From Bradyrhizobium quebecense (lineage in GTDB: Bacteria; Pseudomonadota; Alphaproteobacteria; Rhizobiales; Xanthobacteraceae): 64,000 nt of DNA. The notes under the pieces were generated by a model. It was not told the origin of the DNA and did no database searches. It saw nothing but the letters and a program-made list of their open reading frames with translations. Made by a program: the position numbers and the translations under genes. The stretch is taken from NCBI RefSeq assembly GCF_013373795.3, contig NZ_CP088022.1, positions 682,001 to 746,000 on the forward strand, read 5' to 3'. This document shows, piece by piece, positions 55,024-63,779 of the stretch. Every line of letters begins with the position of its first letter. The stretch's first letter is position 1.

Positions 55024-55555
55024 TCATTTTGCCGCGACGTCGGCGTCCACAGCCTCGAGCAAGCCGATGAGGCCACGCAGAATGGCCATCGGCGAAGGAG
55101 GGCAACCTGGAATATGGAGATCGACAGGGACAACCGCCGAGACCCCGCCAACCACCGCATAGCTGCCGGCAAAACATCCGCCATCCCTGGCGCAATCGCC
55201 TACGGCGACGACCCATTTGGGATCCGGGTCGCATCGTAGGTGCGCTCCAGCGCTTCGCGCATGTTCCTGGTGACGGGGCCTGTAACGAGCAGAACATCGG
55301 CATGACGCGGTGAGGCGACGAACCGGATTCCAAACCGTTCGACATCGTAATACGCATTGCTGAGCGCGTGAATTTCCAGCTCGCATCCGTTGCACGAGCC
55401 CGCATCGACCTCGCGGATCGAGAGGCTGCGGCCGAGGCGTCGTCTTGCGGTGCGGCCGACCATGGCCCGAGCTCCGCGAGCGCAGCGTCGTCCGGACGCG
55501 GCGCTTGCTCGGTCAATGGCTGGCGAAACAGGCCCTGGAACAAAAGTTTGCGCAT
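55024..55555 (-). pseudogene. HyfI/NuoB-like small iron-sulfur subunit, frameshifted
   Basis: Small subunit of a hydrogenase-4/complex-I-like enzyme carrying one [4Fe-4S] cluster. The start at ATG 55555 gives MRKLLFQGLFRQPLTEQAP, then the frame must change near 55465 to read MVGRTARRRLGRSLSIREVDAGSCNGCELEIHAL. Near 55215 it must change again to read DPKWVVAVGDCARDGGCF and IPGCPPSPMAILRGL up to the stop at 55024. All four cluster cysteines (CNGC, GDC, PGC) are present across the frames. Two missing bases restore a 177-aa protein. So it is either a recent pseudogene or a sequence with errors. Confidence 0.8.
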
Positions 55556-55567
55556 CGCCTGCGGTCC

Positions 55568-57076
55568 TCAGAGGTCGTGGCCCGAATAGGAGCAGTTGAA
55601 CGACTTGTTGCAGAGTGGGAAGTCCGCCACGATGTTGCCTTCGATAGCTGCCTCGAGCAGGGCCACTGAAACCACGACGGATCGCGCAGATGACATCGCT
55701 CGATCCGATCTCCGTTGAGGCGTAGCCAGGCCAGAATGTCGCCCCGGAAGCCTTCAACCACCGCCATGCCTTCGGAGGCTTCGGTCGCACCTTGCAGCGA
55801 CACTCTGACGGGCCGGCCTCGAGGCCGATGAGGATCTGGTCCGCCAGCGCAAGGCTCTGCTCGACCTCCCGGATCCGGATCCAGACGCGGGCATTGACGT
55901 CGCCATCGCTGAGAACGGGGACTTCGAAACGCAGACCATCATAGGGGAGATAGCCGGGCCTGCGTCGGGCGTCATGGTTGCGGCCGCTTGCGCGCCCGAC
56001 ATACCCACCGGCTGCGAATTGCCGGCGAGCGCCGGGGTAACGATGCCGGTGGTGACGGTGCGATCCTGCAACGAGGCGGTGTTGTCGTAGAGCTCGACCA
56101 GCGCAGGGAAATGCCGGCGGATCTGGTCGAGCGCGGCCCGGATTGCGTTGGGTCCGTCGCTGGCGATGTCGCGCGCGACGCCGCCGGGAACGACAAGGTC
56201 GCGCATCAGGCGGTGGCCGAATGCAGCGTCGGCAGCGCGCAGCACGCACTCGCGCAGCACGGCGCAATGTGCCTGCATCAGCGCAAATGACGCGTCGTTG
56301 CAGATCGCTCCGATGTCACCGAGGTGATTGGCCAGTCGCTCGAGCTCGGCCATCAGCGCACGCAGCAAGAGCGCGCGGGGCGGCACGGCAATCTGCTGCG
56401 CGGCCTCGACGGCTTGCGCGAATGCCAGTCCATAGGCGACCGTACTGTCGCCGGAGACCCGGCCGGCGAGCCGCGCGGCCTGCTCGACGGTGCTCCCCGC
56501 CATCAGCCCTTCGATGCCCTTATGGGTGTAGCCGAGCCGCTGCTCCAGGCGGACCACGGTCTCGCCGCTCGCCGTAAAGCGGAAATGTCCGGGCTCGATG
56601 ATGCCGGCATGCACGGGGCCGACCGGAATCTGATGCAGGCTGTCCCCTTCGGCCGGAAGGAATTGATAAGGCGCCGCAACCGGTGACGCATCGAGACGTT
56701 CGCCGAGCGGGAAACGCATTTGCCATCGACCATGATCGAGCCAGGGACGGGGATCCGGCGTGCCCGCGGCCTGAAGCCCGAACAGGTCGTGGACGGTGCG
56801 CTCCAATCGAAGCGCCGGAGGATGATAGGCCGCGACCGACGGGAATTGGCGATCGGGACAATCCAGGCTGATCACGCCGATATCGGAGGTGTGGTCGTCG
56901 AGGATCGCCATATGCACGCACGATGCTTCGCCCCATAGCCCGAGCAGGCTCAAGTCGCCATCGGCGAGCGCGCTGGCGGCTGAGCGCCAGACATCGTCGT
57001 CCACCAATGCGCGCGGCCATGGATGGTGCCGTTCGACCTTGCGGCCCGCCTGGATCAGATCGATCAATTTCGGCAT
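55568..57076 (-). pseudogene. HyfG-like large subunit lacking [NiFe] cysteines, frameshifted
   Basis: A fused NuoC-NuoD-like subunit, about 503 aa if repaired. The first 350 residues are intact: the NuoC-like part (LGLWGEASCVHMAILDDHTS, ALRLERTVHDLFGLQA), then GPVHAGIIEPGHFRF and GYTHKGIEGLMAG. Where [NiFe] hydrogenases have RxCGxC it reads RLAGRVSGDST, so those metal ligands are absent. Three 1-nt losses interrupt the rest: near 56005 (before YVGRASGRNHDA), near 55818 (before VSLQGATEASEG) and near 55660 (before LLEAAIEGNIVAD). The C-terminus reads SFNCSYSGHDL, without the DPCxxC of hydrogenases. Confidence 0.78.
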
Positions 57077-57094
57077 ATCCCGTTCTCCCTCGCC

Positions 57095-58543
57095 CTAGCC
57101 CAGGAGGTTGGCGACGTGCTGGAACCAGACAACCAGCGGTCCCGGAAGGTAGATGCCCGCAGTCAGCACCAGCGCGAAATGCGCGAACATCGGCAAATAG
57201 GACGCATCCGCCGGAGCGGCATTGCCGCGCGGCTCGCCGAACGCAAGGCTGGTCAGGCGCAGGATCAGCGCGCCGAAGGCGAGCAGCAGGCCGAAAACCA
57301 GCGGAATGGCGAGCAGCGGCTGGCGTGCAAAGGTGGAGCTGACGATCAGAAATTCGCTCATGAAGATGCCGAGCGGCGGCAGGCCGGCGATCGCGACCAC
57401 GCCGATCACGAGACTCCAGCCGAGCGCCGGATGAGTTTCAGTCAGGCCGCGAATGTTGGCGATCCGCTGCGTGCCCTTCACCTGTGCGATGTGGCCGACG
57501 GCGTAGAAGATCCCCGACTTGGTGAGGCTGTGCATCACCATGTGCAGGAGGCCGGCAAAGTTGGCGAGCGGGCCACCCATCCCGAACGCAAACACGATGA
57601 TGCCCATGTGCTCGATCGAAGAATAGGCGAACAGCCGTTTGATGTCGCGGCGGCGGTAAAGCATGAAGGCTGCGAACAGCAGCGAGGTCAGCCCCATGGT
57701 CACCATCAGCGGGCCCGGCGATATCGCATCCGGATTGGCGGCGAGCAGGATCTTGAAGCGGAGCACAGCGTAGAGCGCAACGTTGAGCAAGAGGCCGGAG
57801 AGCACGGCGGAGATCGGGGTCGGGCCCTCGGCATGGGCATCCGGAAGCCAGGCGTGCAGCGGTGCCAGGCCAACCTTGGTGCCGTATCCGAGCAGCAGGA
57901 AGATGAAGGCGACGTTGAGCAATGCCGGATCGAAGGTTGCGGCGCGGCTGATCAACACCGTCCACACCATGGCGTCCTGGCCCTCGCCGATGACCGGCCG
58001 CGCCGCCATGTACACCAGGATCGTGCCGAACAGTGCGAGCGCGATACCGACGCTGCCGAGGATGAAATACTTCCAGGCGGCCTCCAGCGCCGCATGGGTC
58101 CGGTAGATGCCGACCATCAGCACGGTGGTCAGCGTGGCGATCTCGACTGCGACCCACATCAGGCCGATATTGTTCGACACGAATGCGAGATTCATGCCGA
58201 ACATCATGACCTGATACATGGCATGGTAGAATCGCAGATAGCCCGGCGTCAGCCGCCCGGTCTCGAGTTCGTGGGCGATATAGCTCGCGCTGAACACGCT
58301 GGTCGTGAATCCCACGAAGGTGTTGAGCACGATGAAGACGATGTTGAGATCGTCGATCAGCAGGTAGTGGCCGGGCTGCGGGCGCTCGATGACGAGCAGC
58401 GAAAGTGCGGCCAGCAAGGTGCCGAGACTGGCCAGGATATTGAGCCCTGCGGTCAGCCGGTAGCCGGGCAGCACCGCAAGCACCGTCGCGGCACAGATCG
58501 GTATCAGCAGAACCCAGGCGACGGCATCCGATGCCGCAGTCAT
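57095..58543 (-). CDS. hyfF: HyfF-like antiporter/NuoN-type membrane subunit
   Basis: A 482-aa polytopic Mrp/NuoN-type proton-translocating subunit. It has VGYGTKVGLAPLHAWLPDAH-like sequence (LLGYGTKVGLAPLHAWLPDA) with the key Lys, SAVLSGLLLNVALYAVLRF, and LFAYSSIEHMGIIVF. About 13 helices are expected. In energy-converting hydrogenases and related complexes this subunit couples electron transfer to ion pumping. It overlaps the HyfE-like gene by 4 bases (ATGA) and lies 18 bases upstream of the large-subunit gene. Confidence 0.85.
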   Translation of the reverse strand: MTAASDAVAWVLLIPICAATVLAVLPGYRLTAGLNILASLGTLLAALSLLVIERPQPGHYLLIDDLNIVFIVLNTFVGFTTSVFSASYIAHELETGRLTPGYLRFYHAMYQVMMFGMNLAFVSNNIGLMWVAVEIATLTTVLMVGIYRTHAALEAAWKYFILGSVGIALALFGTILVYMAARPVIGEGQDAMVWTVLISRAATFDPALLNVAFIFLLLGYGTKVGLAPLHAWLPDAHAEGPTPISAVLSGLLLNVALYAVLRFKILLAANPDAISPGPLMVTMGLTSLLFAAFMLYRRRDIKRLFAYSSIEHMGIIVFAFGMGGPLANFAGLLHMVMHSLTKSGIFYAVGHIAQVKGTQRIANIRGLTETHPALGWSLVIGVVAIAGLPPLGIFMSEFLIVSSTFARQPLLAIPLVFGLLLAFGALILRLTSLAFGEPRGNAAPADASYLPMFAHFALVLTAGIYLPGPLVVWFQHVANLLG

Positions 58544-59202
58544 CGACGCTCTCCCCTGAATTCATCGAGCGCACCGACGTCGACGGTGTCGAACCGTTCC
58601 CGAATCCGGAACAGGAACACGCCGATGACGATGAATGCGATCAGGATCGAAAACGCGACGCTGATCTCCACGACGAGCGGCATACCCTTGGCGCCGGTCG
58701 CGGCCAGCACCAGGCCGTTCTCCAGCGACATGAAGCCGACGACCTGGCTGACGGCGTTGCGCCGCGTCACCATGACAAGCAATCCTAGCAGCACCACCGA
58801 CAGCGCGAAGGCGAGGTCTTCCCTCGCCAGCGGATCGGCCGCGCCGGTCACCCGGAGCATCAGCACCATGGAGAGGGCGACGAGCCCCATGCCCGCCAGC
58901 ATGGTCAGGCCGATACCCACCGCGGTCTCGATATCGCGATGAATCCCGAGTTGCTTGACGATCCGGTGCAGCGCCACCGGGATGATGATCGCCTTGAAGA
59001 CCAGCGCGATCATCGCCGTCACATAGAGATGCGGTGCGTTCTGGACGAACGCCTGCCAGGCGACCGAAAGCGCGAGTACCACTGCGTGAAGCGCGAAGAT
59101 GTTCAGCAGCGCATACAGGCGGTCCTGGTACAGCATCATGAAGCTGATCAGCACGAGCCCGCCGGCGAGCAGATGGGCGATGTCGAAGGCGAGGTTGTGC
59201 AT
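58540..59202 (-). CDS. hyfE: HyfE-like membrane subunit
   Basis: A 220-aa membrane protein of the hydrogenase-4 component E type (NuoK-like, about six helices): AHLLAGGLVLISFMMLYQDRLYALL, YVTAMIALVFKAIIIPVALHRIV, FALSVVLLGLLVMV, and the short NAVSQVVGFMSLENGLVLAA. The last contains the conserved Glu of the NuoK fold. ATG 59202 overlaps the stop of the HyfC-like gene by TGATG, and the stop overlaps the HyfF-like start. The longer frame to 59415 runs through HyfC and is not real. Confidence 0.85.
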   Translation of the reverse strand: MHNLAFDIAHLLAGGLVLISFMMLYQDRLYALLNIFALHAVVLALSVAWQAFVQNAPHLYVTAMIALVFKAIIIPVALHRIVKQLGIHRDIETAVGIGLTMLAGMGLVALSMVLMLRVTGAADPLAREDLAFALSVVLLGLLVMVTRRNAVSQVVGFMSLENGLVLAATGAKGMPLVVEISVAFSILIAFIVIGVFLFRIRERFDTVDVGALDEFRGERR

Positions 59203-60158
59203 CAGAAGCTCCGTGACACGAATCGAAGCAGCGTGCCGAGCAGCCCGAGCATCAGCGCGGCGCCGAGGAACTCGGGGACACGGAAGACCCGTACCTTCGC
59301 CGTCGCGGTCTCGAACACGGCAAGGAGGAAGGCTGCGATCGCAAGCTTGACGATGTAGGCGGCGACGCTCACCAGATAGGACAGCGGACCTGCGCCTTCG
59401 GTGGTGATCTGCCACGGGAAGAACACGCAGATGATCAGGGAGATGTACAGCAGCAGCTTGAGAAAGGCGCCGAACTCGATCATGGCAAGATGACGCCCGG
59501 AATACTCGAGGATCATCGCCTCGTGCACCATGGTCAGCTCCAGATGCGTCGCCGGGTTGTCGACCGGGATGCGCGCGTTTTCGGCAAGCGCCACCATGAT
59601 GAGGGCAATCATCGCCATGCCGAGCGAGACGCGCAGTCCCACTTCGGACGACGCCATGAAGGTCGCGACCGTCGACAGCTGGGTGGAGCCGGCAATGAGC
59701 GCGACGCAGAACACCATCAGCAGCATGGCGGGCTCGGCCAATGCAGCGATCATCACCTCGCGGCTGGAGCCGATGCCGCCGAAACTGGTGCCGACGTCCA
59801 TGCCGGCCAGCGCGAGGAAGAAGCGCGCGCTGCCGAGCAGGGCGACGATCGCGATCAGGTCGGCGCTCCAGTTGAATTCGAGGCCGGTCGCAAATGTCGG
59901 GACCAGCGCCGCCGCGACCCAGATGGCCGCGAACGTCACATAGGGCGTGACACGGAACAGCCAGGACGCGTTTTCGGCGAGCACGACCTCCTTGCGAAGC
60001 AGCCGCAGCAGATCGCGATAGGGCTGGAAGATCGACGCACCTTTCCGGCGCAACAGGCGGGCCTTGACCTTGCGCACGACGCCGGTCAGGAGCGGCGCGA
60101 GCAGCAGCACCAGCGTCATCTGGCCGAACTGAACGAGGATGTCCGAGATCACGACCAT
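59202..60158 (-). CDS. hyfC: HyfC/NuoH-like membrane subunit
   Basis: A 318-aa membrane protein of the respiratory-chain complex I subunit 1 family (HyfC/HycD). Typical are LLAPLLTGVVRKVKARLLRRKGASIFQPYRDLLRL, REVMIAALAEPAMLL, and NARIPVDNPATHLELTMVHEAMILEYSGRHLA with the conserved Glu/Asp region. It links the iron-sulfur arm to the pumping modules. ATG 60158 overlaps the end of the HyfB-like gene by 10 bases; the frame upstream of it is a shadow of that gene. Confidence 0.87.
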   Translation of the reverse strand: MVVISDILVQFGQMTLVLLLAPLLTGVVRKVKARLLRRKGASIFQPYRDLLRLLRKEVVLAENASWLFRVTPYVTFAAIWVAAALVPTFATGLEFNWSADLIAIVALLGSARFFLALAGMDVGTSFGGIGSSREVMIAALAEPAMLLMVFCVALIAGSTQLSTVATFMASSEVGLRVSLGMAMIALIMVALAENARIPVDNPATHLELTMVHEAMILEYSGRHLAMIEFGAFLKLLLYISLIICVFFPWQITTEGAGPLSYLVSVAAYIVKLAIAAFLLAVFETATAKVRVFRVPEFLGAALMLGLLGTLLRFVSRSF

Positions 60159-62164
60159 ATTGCGAGCGCCAGCAGCAATGTGATGAGGGTTGCGAAGACC
60201 AGACTGAGGTAGCGGCGGATGGTCAGGAACTGGAGCTGGTTCAGCCGATCGGCGAGAAACCAAACAACTTCAGTCACCGGCGTGTACAGCCGCTCCCAGA
60301 CCAGATCGCGCATATCGACCCTGAAGCGGGCCGGCCGCAGTTCGCCCGGCGCAGGCATGTCGACATGCTCGCGGGCCTGGAAAACCAACGTGCCGAACAC
60401 CCGGCGGATCGGCTGGACGAAGCTCGCCCCGGAATACTGCGCCGCCGGTGTCGGATCGGTGAAGCCACAACCCCAGGCCGGTCCGCGCCGGATCGCGCGC
60501 GACGCGAAGCGATGGATGAAATACACCGCAAGCGACGCCGCGGCCGTGATGAAAGCAAAGACGAGCAATCCGTTGTAGGAACTGCGGCTCTCCTCGATCG
60601 GCACGATCGAGAGCCAGGGGTCGTTCGCCTGAACCGGCATCCGGTGGCCGATCATGGCCTGCGCGACGGGCGAGAGCGCGTCGATCACAACGCCCGGCAG
60701 AACGCCGGCGAGGAAGCAGAGCAGGGCGAGGCTGAACATCGCGGCAAGCGAATAGCGATCGACTTCGCCGGCGGCTTGCGCGGCCGGGCTCCGCGCGCGG
60801 CCGAGGAACGTGATTCCGAAGGCCTTGACGAAGCATGCGGCGGCGAGCGCCGCCGCCAGCGCCAGCAAGGCGCCGACCGCGGGCACCATGATCTTCAGTA
60901 GCCATTGCGGCAGATCGGGGCTCTGCAGGACGGCCTGAAACATCAGCCATTCGGAGACGAACCCGTTGAACGGCGGAAGCGCCGAGATCGCGACACAGCC
61001 GACGAGAAAGACGAAGCTGGTGAGCGGCATGCGGTGGATCAGGCCGCCCAGCTTCTCCATGTCGCGTTCGCCGGTCGACGTCAGCACGGCGCCGGCTCCG
61101 AAGAACAGCAGGCTCTTGAAGAACGAATGGTTGAGCACGTGAAACAGCGCGGCTGTGAAGGCGAGCGCCGCGGCCAGGCCGAGGCCGTTGGCCTGAAATG
61201 CCAGCGCAAGGCCGAGACTTGCGAAGATGACGCCGATGTTCTCGATCGTGCTGTAGGCGAGCAGGCGCTTGAGGTCCTTCTCCATCAGCGCATAGAGGAT
61301 CCCCATCACGGCGGTCGCACCGCCGAGGATGAGAACGACGACACCCGCCGACCAGCTGGGCGGCCCGAGCAGATCGAACATGACCCGTATGAATCCGTAG
61401 ATCGCGACCTTCGTCATCACGCCGCTCATCAGCGCCGAGACATGGCTCGGTGCTGCGGGATGGGCCAGCGGCAGCCATACGTGCAACGGGACCAGGCCGG
61501 CTTTCGACCCGCCGCCGAGCAGCATCAGCGAGAGCACCAGCGCGGCTTCGGAAGGCGTGTGCTGGGCGCTGCGGATGGCCGCAAAACTGTAGCTGCCGCC
61601 AGCTCCCGACAGCAGGCCGAAAGCGAGCAACAAAGCCAGCGTTCCGAAGCTTGCCATGACGAGATAGACGTAGCCCGCTCGTGCATTGTCCGCTTCGCGG
61701 TGGTGCGCCATCACGAGCGCCCAGGACGCAAGCGACATGAATTCCCAGCACAAGAGGTAGGTGAACGCATCGTCGGCCAGCACAACGAGGTTCATTCCGG
61801 CCAGGAATGCCGGAAAGAAGGGAAGGACCCGCGCCGGCGCGGATTCGTGGCTGCCGTAGCCGAGCCCATACAGACTTGCAGCCGCACCGCCGAGGTTGAC
61901 CACGGCGAGAAAGAATGCGGCGAGCGCATCGAGGCGGAAATGCGAGCCTAGCCAGGGCAGGCCGACCGGCAACGTCAGCTCCGTCGCACTGGTATGGGCG
62001 ATCAGCGAGCGGAGCGCGCCGGCCAGTGCGATCGTCGAAATTACGAAGGTCGCGCCGTAGATGATGGCTGTCGATCGGCGCGATCGGCTCGTTGCGATCG
62101 CGAGAGCGGTCGTCCCCAGCAGCGCGGCCACACACCAGATCTGCTGGGTGACCGCCGCGATCAT
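60149..62164 (-). CDS. hyfB: HyfB/NuoL-like antiporter-type membrane subunit
   Basis: A 671-aa polytopic subunit of the hydrogenase-4 subunit B group. It has LCWEFMSLASWALVMAHHR (conserved Glu), GGGSKAGLVPLHVWLPLAHP (key Lys), SALMSGVMTKVAIYGFIRV, LLAYSTIENIGVIFA and, in the last third, a lateral-helix-like region followed by KRAIRRGP/WGCGFTDPTPAAQYSG. It is the first structural gene of the complex. Its ATG overlaps the stop of the XRE-type regulator by ATGA. Confidence 0.88.
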   Translation of the reverse strand: MIAAVTQQIWCVAALLGTTALAIATSRSRRSTAIIYGATFVISTIALAGALRSLIAHTSATELTLPVGLPWLGSHFRLDALAAFFLAVVNLGGAAASLYGLGYGSHESAPARVLPFFPAFLAGMNLVVLADDAFTYLLCWEFMSLASWALVMAHHREADNARAGYVYLVMASFGTLALLLAFGLLSGAGGSYSFAAIRSAQHTPSEAALVLSLMLLGGGSKAGLVPLHVWLPLAHPAAPSHVSALMSGVMTKVAIYGFIRVMFDLLGPPSWSAGVVVLILGGATAVMGILYALMEKDLKRLLAYSTIENIGVIFASLGLALAFQANGLGLAAALAFTAALFHVLNHSFFKSLLFFGAGAVLTSTGERDMEKLGGLIHRMPLTSFVFLVGCVAISALPPFNGFVSEWLMFQAVLQSPDLPQWLLKIMVPAVGALLALAAALAAACFVKAFGITFLGRARSPAAQAAGEVDRYSLAAMFSLALLCFLAGVLPGVVIDALSPVAQAMIGHRMPVQANDPWLSIVPIEESRSSYNGLLVFAFITAAASLAVYFIHRFASRAIRRGPAWGCGFTDPTPAAQYSGASFVQPIRRVFGTLVFQAREHVDMPAPGELRPARFRVDMRDLVWERLYTPVTEVVWFLADRLNQLQFLTIRRYLSLVFATLITLLLALAIWS

Positions 62165-62433
62165 GTCTGCACCTTCGGCGAGCCTGACCCGGCCTTTAAT
62201 CTTACCCCGCGGCCGCCGCCGCTGCTGACCGCGCCCTCGCTGATCACCTCGACGCCGGCGGTGCCGAGCGCGTCGATCAGTTTCATGAGCGAGTCGACAT
62301 TGCCTCGAATGGTGCCCTCGCTCGCCTCCATACGTTGGATGGTCGGCACCGAAAGTCCGGACAGCTCGGCGAGCTGCCTTTGGTCGATGCCAAGCAAGGC
62401 TCTGGCAGCCCGTAGCTGCGCCGCGGTGATCAT
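62161..62433 (-). CDS. XRE-type HTH regulator of the Hyf-like operon
   Basis: A 90-aa helix-turn-helix protein: TAAQLRAARALLGIDQRQLAELSGLSVPTIQRMEASEG, followed by SLMKLIDALGTAGVEVISEG. This is the Cro/CI-like layout with a short C-terminal part. The start at ATG 62433 fits the family; the frame continues upstream without conserved sequence. The stop overlaps the hyfB-like start (ATGA), so it is cotranscribed with the complex. Upstream lie TGATGT/ACATCA inverted repeats that may be its own operators. Confidence 0.85.
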   Translation of the reverse strand: MITAAQLRAARALLGIDQRQLAELSGLSVPTIQRMEASEGTIRGNVDSLMKLIDALGTAGVEVISEGAVSSGGGRGVRLKAGSGSPKVQT

Positions 62434-62478
62434 CGATCGAAGCCGTCGATTGAGGGGCGGGTCTATTTGGTCTATTTG

Positions 62479-62541
62479 GATGTCATTTATATACATCAAG
62501 TAGTGATGCGACAAGTCCAATAAATGATGTTTTATACATCA
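62479..62541. promoter_or_regulatory. Candidate operators upstream of the XRE/Hyf-like operon
   Basis: TGATGT-TTTAT-ACATCA at 62525-62541 is a hexamer inverted repeat. A looser one, GATGT-N9-ACATC, lies at 62479-62497. The short direct repeat TCTATTTGG occurs twice at 62462-62479. The region is AT-rich and directly precedes the regulator. Confidence 0.55.
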
Positions 62542-62602
62542 ATTCTAGCGTAACCATCAATTCGGGCCCGCATCCGCGCCGACGAGGTGCGCCGATGCGC
62601 GC

Positions 62603-63493
62603 TCAGCTGGAGATTTTTCGATAGACCGCCGCGGCGCGGCGCAACAGCCGGCTCTTGCGCTTCCGCTCGTGCACGCGCTGGTGCTTGGCCTTGCGCTCGT
62701 GGGCGCGTGCATCGACGCTTTCGAACAGCTTGCGACGGACCTCGTCGTCATTCAATTCGCCGAGCAGTTGTTGCCCCTTCCGAAGCTGCTTCAGGACGGT
62801 CCGCCATGACGCGTATTCGTCGGGGGGCAATCCGCCTTCCGAGAACTCGATGGCGTAGCGCAGCCGCTTGCTGGCGAGCCGAACGCGGTGGCGCTTGTTC
62901 TTGCCCATGCCCTGCAGCCCGCGGCTCTTCTGGCACAGCTTGCCATGCCAGCGCGCCAGCCGGCGCGCATGAAACACCGACACCGGCACCGCTCGCCGTT
63001 GCGCGGCACGGCGGTTCTGCCGCGTGGTCCAGGGGCCGCTGCCGACCCAGTCCCACATGCCGTCGAACCATTGCCAGTAACGGTCGCTCTGCAAGGCTTC
63101 CTTGAGGGCTTCGAACGCATCGGTTCGCGCTGTCTGGAGCATGCGCTCTTCCGGCAGCCCTTTGCTGTTGTCGATCGCAACGTCGAGGTCTCGCGTTGCG
63201 CTGAGATAGGCGCTCAGCCATTTCAGCTCGGATTTCAGCCGCGTCCATTCGGTGTCCGCCACCATCGGGCCGTAGAAGGCGATCGCCGCCTTCAGCCGCG
63301 TCAGTGCAATGCGGGTCTGGTGGAGCGCGGCCGGATCGCCGGAGCTCAGGGCCTCGTGGTTGGTTGCGACTTCCTCGAGGCATTCGGACAGGATCAGGCG
63401 AAACGCGGTCTCACAACGCATGGCTTCGCTGAGATGGCGTAGCCGCTTCGGGCGGACAACGCGGTCCCTGTCCGAACTTGCCGCTGACGTCAT
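62603..63493 (-). CDS. CHAD domain-containing protein
   Basis: A 296-aa protein consisting of a CHAD domain (conserved histidine alpha-helical). It shows LHQTRIALTRLKAAIAFY with paired His/Arg near the N-terminus, LSAYLSATRDLDVAIDN, and HRVRLASKRLRYAIEF followed by LKQLRKGQQLLGELNDDEV. CHAD domains bind inorganic polyphosphate and are often found with polyphosphate granules. ATG 63493 is chosen; upstream sequence to 63655 is not conserved-looking. It stands alone and reads away from the MarR gene. Confidence 0.87.
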   Translation of the reverse strand: MTSAASSDRDRVVRPKRLRHLSEAMRCETAFRLILSECLEEVATNHEALSSGDPAALHQTRIALTRLKAAIAFYGPMVADTEWTRLKSELKWLSAYLSATRDLDVAIDNSKGLPEERMLQTARTDAFEALKEALQSDRYWQWFDGMWDWVGSGPWTTRQNRRAAQRRAVPVSVFHARRLARWHGKLCQKSRGLQGMGKNKRHRVRLASKRLRYAIEFSEGGLPPDEYASWRTVLKQLRKGQQLLGELNDDEVRRKLFESVDARAHERKAKHQRVHERKRKSRLLRRAAAVYRKISS

Positions 63494-63724
63494 GACACTC
63501 TCGTGACCCCGCCCGAGCCGCAATGCAAACCGCGGCTCCCGGAAGGAAGATTTCCCGTTTGGTCGTTGTCGATCAAGGGTTTTCTGCTGGAGCGCAGTGC
63601 AGCGATCCGGCGTCGCGATCAAAATGTCGCAATCAAAGCGGTTGAGAGGGCTCATTTACATATTTTACGGGCCTTGGATGACGGTGCATTGAGGCGCCGC
63701 AAAAAGGCAAACGGATATATCAAG

Positions 63725-63768
63725 ATATTTCGCGCACGAAATATCTTGATATTTCGTGCGCGAAATAT
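63725..63768. promoter_or_regulatory. Twin 20-bp palindromes upstream of the MarR gene
   Basis: ATATTTCGCGCACGAAATAT (63725-63744) and ATATTTCGTGCGCGAAATAT (63749-63768) are reverse complements of one another, so the whole 44-bp block is a near-perfect palindrome with a CTTG centre. Each half is itself ATATTTCG-N4-CGAAATAT. They end 11 bases before the MarR ATG, fit the size of MarR operators and would give autoregulation. No other gene start is closer. Confidence 0.78.
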
Positions 63769-63779
63769 ATAACAGCGGC

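Noticed and set aside
57023..58942. A 639-codon plus-strand frame antisense to the HyfF- and HyfE-like genes
   Set aside because: Antisense shadow with no hydrophobic or domain pattern; the opposite strand carries recognisable membrane subunits.
60270..62135. A 621-codon minus-strand frame overlapping the HyfB-like gene
   Set aside because: It is a different frame of the same strand, very rich in arginine, and lacks membrane helices.
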